Assembly (NCBI GenBank): GCA_003104995.1
Contig: PQAO01000020.1
Span: forward strand, 1-64,000
Direction of reading: 5' to 3'
Length of the DNA: 64,000 bases
From: Dehalococcoidia bacterium
GTDB taxonomy: Bacteria; Chloroflexota; Dehalococcoidia; Tepidiformales; Tepidiformaceae
Shown here: positions 18,866-25,851 of the stretch, piece by piece
Numbering within the stretch: the first letter of the stretch is position 1
Layout of the letters: every line of letters begins with the position of its first letter
The notes under the pieces: model-generated
What the model saw: only the letters and a program-made list of their open reading frames with translations
Told to the model about the DNA's origin: nothing
Database searches by the model: none
Program-made: the position numbers and the translations under genes

Positions 18866-19267
18866 GTGAACGAAGCTGAGTTCAAGGCGCGGACCAAGGG
18901 CCTTGGCGTCGAGTGCGTCCGCCTGTGTCGGCGCGTACCCCGCGAGCCCATAACCGAACCGCTCATCCGCCAACTTGTCAGGGCGGCCACTTCGGTTGGG
19001 GCCAACTACCGCGCCTCCTGCCGCGGTCGCTCGGTTGCGGAGATAATCTCAAAGCTGTCGATCGTCGAAGAGGAAGCAGACGAGACTGCCTATTGGCTTG
19101 AGGTCATGGTGGAGAGCCAGGTCGTTACCCGCGAGTCGGTCTCTCGGCTGCATCGCGAGGCCAACGAGATCGTCGCGATGGTTGTCGCGTCCAAACGGAC
19201 CCTGAAGGCCCGAGTGGGAGCGAAGGGATTCTCGAACCCACCAGAAATCGTGAATCTCGAATCGTGA
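18866..19267 (+). CDS. four-helix-bundle protein, 23S rRNA intervening-sequence (IVP) family
   Basis: 133 residues from a GTG. Family of small all-helical proteins (PF05635/TIGR02436), shown by LIRQLVRAATSVGANYRASCRGRS, the usual helix-2 region, and a following EEEADETAYWLEVM helix. Members are encoded in intervening sequences of 23S rRNA genes and as scattered chromosomal singletons; their role is poorly known. Here the gene splits lemA from htpX and is bracketed by inverted arrays of a 7-bp repeat. Its last seven codons and stop are made of the right-hand array, and the stop overlaps the htpX GTG (GTGA). This reads as a recently moved cassette (inference). Confidence 0.85.
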   Translation: MNEAEFKARTKGLGVECVRLCRRVPREPITEPLIRQLVRAATSVGANYRASCRGRSVAEIISKLSIVEEEADETAYWLEVMVESQVVTRESVSRLHREANEIVAMVVASKRTLKARVGAKGFSNPPEIVNLES

Positions 19268-19276
19268 ATCGTGAAT
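19249..19276. repeat. right 7-bp tandem array of the four-helix cassette
   Basis: CGTGAAT, variant CTCGAAT, then CGTGAAT twice. Three units are the exact reverse complement of the left array. The array codes for the end of the four-helix protein and for the first codons of htpX. Confidence 0.9.
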
Positions 19277-20193
19277 CTTCGGCCCCCGGTTCCGTCCTCA
19301 TCTACGACCGCATCGCCGCCAACAAGCGGACGACCTGGCTCATGATGACGTTCTTCGTCGTCCTCCTGACCGCGCTGGTCGGTGTCATCGTTATGGCCAT
19401 GGGCGGCAACATCGGCCTGGTGGGAGTGGTCGGCATTGGGCTCATCGTTTACGCGCTCGTGAGCTACTGGATCTCGACCAACGTGGTCCTCTCCATCTCA
19501 GGCGCCCACGAAGTGACCAAAGAGGAGGAGTGGGAGTTCGTCCGCCGGGTTGAGAACCTGTCCATCGGGGCCGGGCTCCCCATGCCCAAGACGTGGGTGC
19601 TCGAGGACTCCGCCCCCAACGCCTTTGCGACGGGCCGCGACCCGAACAACGCCCATGTCGTCGTCACCCGTGGCCTGCTCGACAAGCTCGAGCCGATCGA
19701 ACTCGAAGGCGTCCTCGCCCACGAACTCTCCCACATCGGCAACTACGACATCCGCGTGATGACCGTCGCGACGGTCCTCGTCGGCCTGGTTGCGCTCGTG
19801 AGCGACCTCCTCCTGCGCTACACGATGTTCGGTTCGGGCCACCGCCGCAGCAGCCGCGACAAGGGTGGTGGCGGCGGCGTGATCCTCATCGTGGTTGCCA
19901 TCGTCGCGGCCATCCTCGCGCCGATCGTGGCCCAGGCGCTCCGCATGGCGATCAGCCGCCGCCGCGAGTACCTGGCCGATGCCAGCGGAGCGCTCCTCTG
20001 CCGCCATCCCGAGGCCCTCGCCCGCGCCCTCGAAAAAATCGCCGCCGATCCGGAACCCCTGGAAGTAGCGAACAAAGCCACGGCCCACCTCTACATCTAC
20101 AACCCCCTCCGCGAGCATGAGAGCTTCCTGAACAATCTCTTCAACACGCATCCGCCCATCGAGGAGCGCATCCGCCTGCTCCGGAGCATGTAG
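19264..20193 (+). CDS. htpX: M48 family zinc metalloprotease HtpX-like
   Basis: 309 residues. Membrane zinc protease thought to take part in membrane-protein quality control. Two membrane segments at about 25-46 and 49-72, zinc motif HELSH (153-157), further hydrophobic stretches at about 164-182 and 200-220, and the glutamate-containing EYLADASGA motif. The GTG start and first codons (MNRES) fall inside the repeat array, so the N-terminus appears to have been rebuilt by the insertion. Sequence similarity to other family members starts at about VLIYDRIAANKR (residue 11). Start overlaps the four-helix gene by 4 nt. Confidence 0.92.
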   Translation: MNRESSAPGSVLIYDRIAANKRTTWLMMTFFVVLLTALVGVIVMAMGGNIGLVGVVGIGLIVYALVSYWISTNVVLSISGAHEVTKEEEWEFVRRVENLSIGAGLPMPKTWVLEDSAPNAFATGRDPNNAHVVVTRGLLDKLEPIELEGVLAHELSHIGNYDIRVMTVATVLVGLVALVSDLLLRYTMFGSGHRRSSRDKGGGGGVILIVVAIVAAILAPIVAQALRMAISRRREYLADASGALLCRHPEALARALEKIAADPEPLEVANKATAHLYIYNPLREHESFLNNLFNTHPPIEERIRLLRSM

Positions 20194-20385
20194 CACCCCT
20201 GCCGTGGCCAAGGGCATCCTTCCCGCCATGTCGTTGAGTTGTGGCTGCCGTAACGCCGTGTTGATGGCCCTTGGGGCCCCCCGGATGGCCCCACCCGGCC
20301 CACCCCAGGCGGCGCCCGCGGGCCTACGATGAGTACAGATGAAAGAGACCACCGGGCGGGGGTCACGGGAAAGGAGGAAACGGGA

Positions 20386-20448
20386 ATGAACACGATGAAC
20401 GGTCGCCGGATCCACGTCCTCTTCCAGGTCTGGATCGTGCAGAGTTAG
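20386..20448 (+). CDS. putative 20-residue micropeptide (copy 1)
   Basis: A 20-codon frame ending in TAG, preceded by AAAGGAGG (20370-20377) with 8-nt spacing, stronger than the ribosome sites of most genes here. The peptide core RIHVLFQVWIV aligns without gaps to RVHAFYRVWFG in the next short frame at 20492-20593. The DNA is about 70% identical over 32 bases and the amino-acid changes are conservative, which argues for a duplicated, translated peptide. Function unknown. Could also be a leader peptide, but a terminator separates it from the next large gene. Confidence 0.5.
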   Translation: MNTMNGRRIHVLFQVWIVQS

Positions 20449-20491
20449 ACGGAGGCTCACGTCCAGGTCCCATCCCACCGGAGGTCAAGCC

Positions 20492-20593
20492 ATGAAAATC
20501 AGGGTCCACGCCTTCTACCGAGTGTGGTTCGGTCCGATACAAGGCTCGCGCAGCGAGCCAGGCACAGCGTCCCAGTCCCGGCTGCACCAGTAG
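20492..20593 (+). CDS. putative 33-residue micropeptide (copy 2)
   Basis: A 33-codon frame ending in TAG with a GGAGG site (20480-20484) 7 nt upstream. The N-terminal half (KIRVHAFYRVWFGP) is paralogous to the peptide at 20386-20448; the tail is Ser/Gln/Gly-rich and not conserved with it. The 108 bases after it hold small hairpins and then a strong terminator-like stem at 20702. The pair plus terminator looks like a self-contained transcript. Upstream, 20208-20215 and 20267-20274 pair as CCAAGGGC/GCCCTTGG, which may end the htpX transcript. No known function. Confidence 0.5.
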   Translation: MKIRVHAFYRVWFGPIQGSRSEPGTASQSRLHQ

Positions 20594-20701
20594 GCACATA
20601 CGCTTAGCGGCCACCACCTGAATAAGGCGCCTGCGGCGCTCCCCTCGGGAGAAACAGCCAGGGAGCGGAACCGGGACTGAAGGACGGAGCAAACACCATC
20701 G

Positions 20702-20730
20702 ACAGGCCTCGCGGTTCGCGAGGCCTGTTT
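20702..20730 (+). terminator. strong hairpin terminator after the micropeptide genes
   Basis: Perfect 12-bp stem ACAGGCCTCGCG/CGCGAGGCCTGT with a GTT loop, followed by a short T-rich stretch (TT, then CC). Isolates the micropeptide transcript from the HpaB-family gene. Confidence 0.75.
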
Positions 20731-20817
20731 CCATGCCAGCGCCACGGCGGGTGCCCGGCTAGAATGGGCTGGCCGACGGTATTGGCCCGAGGCAATACAC
20801 CCGGAGGACGTTCCGCC

Positions 20818-22254
20818 ATGGGACTCCGCACCCCCCAGCAGTACATCGACTCACTCAAAGACAACCGCACCGTTTACTACCGCGGCGAGCAGGTGCCCGA
20901 CGTCACCACCCACCCGGTCATCGAGAAGGCGGTCCACCACGCCTGCCTCGACTTCGAAATGGCTGAGGACCCGGCCTATCGCGACCTCTCGGTTGTGACC
21001 GAGGGCGGCGATACCTACAGCCGCTACTTCAAGATCCCCGCGAACAACGACGACCTCCTCAAGCGCAGCCAGCTCATCGAGGCGGCGACGGCTCTTGGCA
21101 AGACCCTTGTTGTCCTCGTCAAGGAGATCGGCACCGACGCGCTCTTCGCCCTCCACCGGGTGTCCCGCCAGGTCGACCGGAAATACGAGACCGACTACCA
21201 CCAGCGCGTCGAGGCATTCTACCGCCACTGCCGCGACAACGACCTTGCCATCTCGGTCGCGCAGACCGACGTGAAGGGCGACCGCTCGGCGGGGCCCCTC
21301 AACCAGCCTGACCCCGACATGTACACCCGCATCGTTGAGCGCCGCCCGGACGGCATCGTGGTGCGCGGCGCCAAAATCCACACCAGCTGCACCACCAACG
21401 TCAACGAAGTCATCGTGCTCCCAACGCGCGCCATGTCCGAGGCCGACAAGGACTACGCGCTCGCGTTCGCCATCCCGGTCGACACTCCCGGCCTGAAGCT
21501 GGTGGCCAGCCCATATGGCGGCAGCGCCAAGAGCGAGTTCGATGCGCCGCTGAGCGCCGAGCGCAAGATGATGGAGACCATCACCATCTTCGACGATGTC
21601 TTCGTGCCCTGGGAGCGCGTCTTCCTCGCGGGTGAGCACGACTTTGCGGGCGCGCTTGCCCTTGGCTTCGTCGAGTACCACCGCTTCACCGCGGTGAGCT
21701 ACAAACTGCCGCTGGTGGATGCGCTCATCGGGTCGGCGCTGTTGATGGCGGACATGAACGGCATTTCGAAGGCGGCCCACGTCCGCGACAAGCTCATCTG
21801 GCTCATCAGCTACGCGGAAACCCTCCGCGCCCTCACCGAGATGGCTGCCATCCGTGGCGCCGCCGACGAGCACGGCATCTTCGCGCCCGATGCGCTCACC
21901 ACGAACATGGCCAAGTACCACTTCGCCCACAACTACCACGAGGCGCTCCAGCACGTGCAGGACATCGCCGGGGGCATGCTCGTCACCGGGCCCGGGGTCG
22001 AGGATTTCGCCAGTCCCGAGACGGGCGACCTGTTGCGGAAATACCTGGCCGGCCGCGCGGGCGTCGACGGCGAGGCTCGTACCCGCGCCATGAACATGGT
22101 CAGCGACCTGACGACCGGCGACTTCGGCGGCTACCACGCCGTCCTCGCGATCCACGCCGAAGGCTCTCTCGAAGCCGAAAAGCTGATGATCTCCCGTGCC
22201 TACGACGGGAGGCGCACACTGGAATACGCCAGGAAGCTCGCAGGGCTCGCCTGA
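20818..22254 (+). CDS. 4-hydroxyphenylacetate 3-hydroxylase (HpaB) family flavoprotein
   Basis: 478 residues from the ATG with a GGAGGA site upstream. HpaB family, acyl-CoA-dehydrogenase-like fold, FADH2-dependent aromatic hydroxylases and 4-hydroxybutyryl-CoA dehydratase. Characteristic segments include HTSCTTNVNEVIVLPT and FDDVFVPWERVFLAGE. His288 in VEYHRF is where the dehydratase has its His Fe-S ligand, but the Cys seven residues later is absent, and the CxxxC pair is not seen either. An oxygenase-type role is therefore more likely than a dehydratase one (inference). No HpaC flavin reductase is adjacent. Upstream are a TAGAAT hexamer (20760-20765) and an imperfect palindrome (20780-20797). 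Confidence 0.85.
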   Translation: MGLRTPQQYIDSLKDNRTVYYRGEQVPDVTTHPVIEKAVHHACLDFEMAEDPAYRDLSVVTEGGDTYSRYFKIPANNDDLLKRSQLIEAATALGKTLVVLVKEIGTDALFALHRVSRQVDRKYETDYHQRVEAFYRHCRDNDLAISVAQTDVKGDRSAGPLNQPDPDMYTRIVERRPDGIVVRGAKIHTSCTTNVNEVIVLPTRAMSEADKDYALAFAIPVDTPGLKLVASPYGGSAKSEFDAPLSAERKMMETITIFDDVFVPWERVFLAGEHDFAGALALGFVEYHRFTAVSYKLPLVDALIGSALLMADMNGISKAAHVRDKLIWLISYAETLRALTEMAAIRGAADEHGIFAPDALTTNMAKYHFAHNYHEALQHVQDIAGGMLVTGPGVEDFASPETGDLLRKYLAGRAGVDGEARTRAMNMVSDLTTGDFGGYHAVLAIHAEGSLEAEKLMISRAYDGRRTLEYARKLAGLA

Positions 22255-22269
22255 CCGAGGAGGATCACC

Positions 22270-22740
22270 ATGGCCACGAAGTCCGAAGCACTTGCCGCGC
22301 TCGACACGGGTTACCAGAAGTTCCGCGCACCACTCGCAGACCTCGATGACGCTGCCTACGCCGAGCCCTGGCTCGGTACCTGGAATCTCTCGCAGTGCCT
22401 GGCCCACATGGAGGGCTGGTACCGCGAGATGACGGCCGCCATTGAACGCGTCGGCCGCGGCGAGCGTCCCACTCCGGAAGGCGTCGACTACTCCAACGCC
22501 GACAGCTGGAACGAGAAGTTCGCGCTCGAGGCGAAGGCCGGCCGCGCCGCACTCGAAGCGTGGGATGCCGCCTTCCGGGCGTACAGCGACGCTGCTCGAG
22601 CCCTCCCCGAGAATCTCTACGGCGAGGATGCGGAAAAGGGGCGCCCACTGATCGGCAACCGCCTCCTCCAAGGAGCCGGCATCCACCACTTCGAAGAGCA
22701 CCAGCCAGACCTGGAGAAGTGGCTGAAGTCGAGGAAGTAA
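22270..22740 (+). CDS. DinB / ClbS-DfsB-like four-helix protein
   Basis: 156 residues with a GAGGAGG ribosome site. The pattern fits the DinB superfamily of four-helix bundles: a first helix with paired small residues, WLGTWNLSQCLAHMEGWYREM with the first metal-ligand-like His, and a C-terminal IHHFEEHQPDLEKW with further His residues. Members bind divalent metals and include thiol transferases and the colibactin-resistance hydrolase ClbS. Follows the HpaB-family gene by 15 nt, so co-transcribed. Substrate unknown. Confidence 0.7.
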   Translation: MATKSEALAALDTGYQKFRAPLADLDDAAYAEPWLGTWNLSQCLAHMEGWYREMTAAIERVGRGERPTPEGVDYSNADSWNEKFALEAKAGRAALEAWDAAFRAYSDAARALPENLYGEDAEKGRPLIGNRLLQGAGIHHFEEHQPDLEKWLKSRK

Positions 22741-22757
22741 CCTCGCGCGGAGGCTCT

Positions 22758-23411
22758 GTGGAACTGCCGCTTTTCCCGCTTCGCACGGTCCTCTTCCCGG
22801 GGATGGAGCTGCCCTTGCGCATCTTCGAAGAGCGCTACCGGGTGATGGTCCGCGAGTTGCTCGATTCCGGCGGCCAGTTCGGTGTCCTGCTCATCCGCGA
22901 TGGTGAGGAGGTTGGGGGTGGGGCCATCCCGCACCGTATCGGGACCACCGCCCGCATCGAGGAGTGCCGCGAGGTCGAAGGTGGGCGCTTCGTCCTCAAC
23001 GCGCGGGGCGTACATCGCTTCCGCCTCCTGCGCATGCTCCCGGCGCGCCCCTACCCCTACGGTGAGGTCGAGTATCTGCCCGACCAGGACGAGCCAGCCA
23101 CTCCGAACCTCAGCCTCGCCGTCGAGACCGTCCGGACGACGTTTCCCCTCTACTTCCGGATGGCGCTATCGCTCACCGACCAGTGGGCCCGGGGTCTTCG
23201 TCTCCCCAGCCGTCCCCACGATCTCGTGAACTTCCTTGGGCCCTGGCTCCAGGTCGAGGAAGACGCCAAGCAGCGCCTGTTGGAAATTGAATCGGCGGCC
23301 GACCGCGTTGCCCATCTCGCCGAAATGATCGATGACCTCCTCACGCGGACGCGCGAGGAGGTCATCGAATACCGTCGCAAGAAGTTCGGTACGCTCGGGT
23401 CCGCGAACTGA
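22758..23411 (+). CDS. LON peptidase N-terminal substrate-binding domain protein
   Basis: 217 residues from a GTG with a GGAGG site 5 nt upstream. A stand-alone LON N-terminal (LAN/PUA-like) domain without ATPase or protease: LPLFPLRTVLFPGMELPLRIFEERYRVMV is the hallmark first strand and helix. Such proteins are presumed substrate binders or adaptors. The C-terminal third is helical and charged (EMIDDLLTRTREEVIEYRRKKFG). Follows the DinB-like gene within 20 nt and ends 1 nt from the convergent nadA. Confidence 0.9.
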   Translation: MELPLFPLRTVLFPGMELPLRIFEERYRVMVRELLDSGGQFGVLLIRDGEEVGGGAIPHRIGTTARIEECREVEGGRFVLNARGVHRFRLLRMLPARPYPYGEVEYLPDQDEPATPNLSLAVETVRTTFPLYFRMALSLTDQWARGLRLPSRPHDLVNFLGPWLQVEEDAKQRLLEIESAADRVAHLAEMIDDLLTRTREEVIEYRRKKFGTLGSAN

Positions 23412-23412
23412 A

Positions 23413-24630
23413 TCAGGGCAGCGCCAGCATCCGCTCCAGGGCCACCAGGGACCACTTCCGCGTCTCCGGCTCGACCTTGATCTCGTTAACCACATGCCCC
23501 CCGGCCAGGCCCTCGAGGACCCAGGCGATGTAAGCCGGGTGGATGCGGTACATGGTGCTGCAGGGGCACACCACCGGGTCCAGGCAGAACACCGTCTTGT
23601 CCGGGTTCTGGTGTGCCAGGCGGTTAACCAGGTTGATCTCGGTCCCGACCGCCCAGGCTGTCCCGGCGGGAGCGCCGTTGACCGCCTTCAGGATCTTCTC
23701 GGTCGAGCCGTTCTGGTCGGCTGCCTGCACAACTTCCCATTTGCACTCCGGGTGCACGATGACGTTGATACCCGGGTAGTCGCGCCGGGCCTTCTCGATC
23801 TGCTCGACACTGAAGCGCTGGTGGGTGCTGCAATGGCCCTGCCAGAGGATGACCTTCGCCTTCCGGAGCTGTTCGGGCGTGGTGCCGCCGTTCGGCAGCC
23901 GCCAGTTCCACAGCACCATCTCGTCGAGCGGGATGCCCATGGCGTAGCCCGTGTTCCGGCCAAGATGCTGGTCGGGGAAGAACAGGATCTTTTCGCCGCG
24001 CTCGAATGCCCAATTCAGAGCCTTGTCCGCGTTGCTTGAGGTGCACACCAGCCCGCCACGCTCCCCCACGAACGCCTTCAGGCTGGCCGCGCTGTTCATG
24101 TAAGTCACCGGGATGACGCTCGCGCCTTCGCCCAGCATCTCGTGGATCTCGTCCCAGGCCGCGTACACGTCGTCCGGGTCGGCCATATCGGCCATCGAAC
24201 AACCCGCCGCCATGTTCGGCAGGATGACCTTCACGTTCTCTTCAGTCAGGATGTCCGCTGCCTCAGCCATGAAGTGGACTCCGCAGAAGAGGACGAACTC
24301 CACGCCCTCCTGGTCAGCCGCGAGCCTGGCCAGCTTGAAGCTGTCGCCCGTGAAATCCGCGTACTTGATGACCTCATCGCGCTGGTAGTGGTGCCCAAGG
24401 ACCACGAGCTTCTTGCCCAAAACCCCGCGCGCGGCGGAAATCCTCCGGTCCAGTTCCTCCGGGCTCATCTCCAGGTATGCGCGCGGGATATCCTGTTGCC
24501 AGCTCACGAACGCAGGTTCTTCGATGAGCGGCAGGGGTTCGAGCGCGTCCGTGGGGCATGTATCCGGGTCCGTGTATTTCGCCAGCAGCTCGGCATATTC
24601 CGAAACGGTCGGGCGTACTCCAGCAGTCAT
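23413..24630 (-). CDS. nadA: quinolinate synthase NadA
   Basis: 405 residues. Condenses iminoaspartate with dihydroxyacetone phosphate to quinolinate in NAD biosynthesis, using an oxygen-labile [4Fe-4S] cluster. Ligand cysteines are visible in the expected contexts: FCGVHFMAEAADIL, HPECKWEVV, and the C-terminal DPVVCPCSTMYRIHP. GHHYQRDEVIKYADFTGDSF is the N-terminal substrate-binding signature. The protein has an N-terminal extension of about 60 residues compared with short-form NadA. No nadB or nadC is adjacent. Two strong palindromes sit in front of it, suggesting tight repression. Confidence 0.96.
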   Translation of the reverse strand: MTAGVRPTVSEYAELLAKYTDPDTCPTDALEPLPLIEEPAFVSWQQDIPRAYLEMSPEELDRRISAARGVLGKKLVVLGHHYQRDEVIKYADFTGDSFKLARLAADQEGVEFVLFCGVHFMAEAADILTEENVKVILPNMAAGCSMADMADPDDVYAAWDEIHEMLGEGASVIPVTYMNSAASLKAFVGERGGLVCTSSNADKALNWAFERGEKILFFPDQHLGRNTGYAMGIPLDEMVLWNWRLPNGGTTPEQLRKAKVILWQGHCSTHQRFSVEQIEKARRDYPGINVIVHPECKWEVVQAADQNGSTEKILKAVNGAPAGTAWAVGTEINLVNRLAHQNPDKTVFCLDPVVCPCSTMYRIHPAYIAWVLEGLAGGHVVNEIKVEPETRKWSLVALERMLALP

Positions 24631-24644
24631 CCGCGTGCCTCCAT

Positions 24645-24669
24645 ACTTAGTGTCACTTATACACTAAGT
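24645..24669. promoter_or_regulatory. nadA operator, proximal palindrome
   Basis: Perfect inverted repeat with 9-bp arms ACTTAGTGT / ACACTAAGT and a 7-bp spacer, 15-39 bp before the nadA ATG. Same half-site logic as the distal site, centre to centre 52 bp (about five helical turns). Confidence 0.75.
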
Positions 24670-24692
24670 CTCCAATACACCGTGCCACGTGC

Positions 24693-24725
24693 GGAGACTT
24701 CGTGTCAACCCTACACGAAGTCTCC
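24693..24725. promoter_or_regulatory. nadA operator, distal palindrome
   Basis: Perfect inverted repeat with 13-bp arms (GGAGACTTCGTGT and its complement) and a 7-bp spacer. It contains a TTGACA on the minus strand (24708-24703), a possible -35 element. The regulator is not identified; NrtR, NiaR, NadR or NadQ types regulate NAD genes in other bacteria. Confidence 0.75.
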
Positions 24726-24789
24726 CTGCGATTCTTTATGCGTTCGCAATGGGCGGAAGCCGGGGCGCGATTTCTGCCGGGCGGCGGCG

Positions 24790-25116
24790 TCAGCGCCCCC
24801 GGCGTTTCGTGGCCGCGCGCCGCTGGGCCCACTGCCGGCTCATGATCCACCGCGTGGTGAACCGGGAGAACCCCAGGCCCAACAAGACGGCCCAGAAAGC
24901 CGAGGCGAACACGAAGAACCCGGAGCTCTCGCCCGCGAAGATGCCCATGTAGAGCCCGGCAAAACCGCCGGCGGCGAATGCGAAAAATACCGGGAACGTC
25001 CGCCACTGCCAGGCCGGCAGGGGCGTGGTTCGTTGCGCATCCGCGGCGGCTGGCTGGGGCGCCGCCGGGGCGCCGGCTCCAGAAGGTTGGCGGGTCCGCC
25101 GCTTGCGTGTGCTCAC
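24790..25116 (-). CDS. small membrane protein, two predicted helices
   Basis: 108 residues from a GTG that overlaps the stop of the preceding zinc-ribbon gene. A basic Arg/Lys-rich start, an Ala/Pro/Gln linker, then two hydrophobic segments (about 42-60 and 65-85) with Gly/Phe-rich content, and a strongly basic C-terminus ending in RRAATKRRGR. Family not recognised. Its place at the end of a three-gene overlapping operon suggests it works with the two zinc-ribbon proteins. Confidence 0.7.
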   Translation of the reverse strand: MSTRKRRTRQPSGAGAPAAPQPAAADAQRTTPLPAWQWRTFPVFFAFAAGGFAGLYMGIFAGESSGFFVFASAFWAVLLGLGFSRFTTRWIMSRQWAQRRAATKRRGR

Positions 25117-25343
25117 GACGGAATTCCATAGCGCAGCCGGAACGCCATGTCGCAGCGCAGGCAGAAGGGCACCACGTCGCGCCCAAGCAGGTTTCGAAAT
25201 CCGATCACGTGCACTCCGCAGGCCCGGCCCGCTTCATTGATGCGGGAATCGGGGTAATGGAACTGTCCACCGCAGTCGGCGCAGATGAGCGCGCTGCGAG
25301 AGCCAATCTGCTGCTTACATTCGCAACAGCGGGCATCGTTCAT
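25113..25343 (-). CDS. zinc-ribbon protein (hypothetical)
   Basis: 76 residues. Three Cys pairs, CCECKQQ, CADCGGQFHY and FCLRCDMAF, make two probable zinc ribbons. FHYPDSRINEAGRACGVHVIG resembles B-box-like or double zinc-ribbon scaffolds. The start overlaps the stop of the upstream gene (ATGA), and its own stop overlaps the start of the membrane-protein gene. Family not identified. Confidence 0.7.
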   Translation of the reverse strand: MNDARCCECKQQIGSRSALICADCGGQFHYPDSRINEAGRACGVHVIGFRNLLGRDVVPFCLRCDMAFRLRYGIPS

Positions 25344-25720
25344 CGCTGCCCCTGGACGAAGTCGAGGATGTCGCCCCGGCGAAACAGCAGCGTACCGCTC
25401 CCGGTCCTCCGGTGTCTCACCTGGCCCAGGCCGGCCGCCTCGTGCAGCGCGCCCTCCGGGATGCCCGCCAGCAGTGCGGCTTCGCCTGCGTCGAGCACAT
25501 CGTCGAGCCCCTCTGGCACGGGATTCAGGCACGTGTTGCAGGCGAACTCCAGCCCAAGATGTTCCTCATTGATCCACACCTGCCCGCAGTCTTCCCCGGG
25601 AAGATCGGCCCGCTGATTGAGGTGATAGATCAGTCCGCACGCGTTGCACCAGGCCTCCATGTGGACGGCCACCGCCAACCCGCACACGCTGCATGCCTTC
25701 GTTTCCGCTGTCTGTGCCAT
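25340..25720 (-). CDS. zinc-ribbon protein with C-terminal HTH_17-like domain
   Basis: 126 residues from the ATG at 25720 (an ATG seven codons further upstream is also possible). N-terminal zinc-binding region with CSVCG, CNACGLIYH, C and CNTC (about residues 10-65), similar in layout to the next gene. The C-terminal 50 residues, from VLDAGEAALLAGIPEGALHEAA to GTLLFRRGDILDFV, follow the excisionase/MerR-like helix-turn-helix (HTH_17) pattern. Could be a small DNA-binding regulator or an adaptor. First gene of a three-gene overlapping operon divergent from rnc. Confidence 0.7.
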   Translation of the reverse strand: MAQTAETKACSVCGLAVAVHMEAWCNACGLIYHLNQRADLPGEDCGQVWINEEHLGLEFACNTCLNPVPEGLDDVLDAGEAALLAGIPEGALHEAAGLGQVRHRRTGSGTLLFRRGDILDFVQGQR

Positions 25721-25750
25721 TCCTGAGCCTACCGCGAGCATACTGCAACC

Positions 25751-25780
25751 TTGACTCGGGCGGAACGAGATCCCTATGAT
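25751..25780 (+). promoter_or_regulatory. sigma-70 type promoter of rnc-smc
   Basis: TTGACT (25751-25756), 18-bp spacer, TATGAT (25775-25780). The -10 lies inside a 12-bp palindrome CTATGATCATAG, so the opposite strand also reads TATGAT and could serve the zinc-ribbon operon. Confidence 0.6.
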
Positions 25781-25851
25781 CATAGCGCTTTAGCAATTCC
25801 TTTCGGGCCACGACGGTGGCCGTGCGCCCGGCCTGCCGGGCGGGAGGTTAC

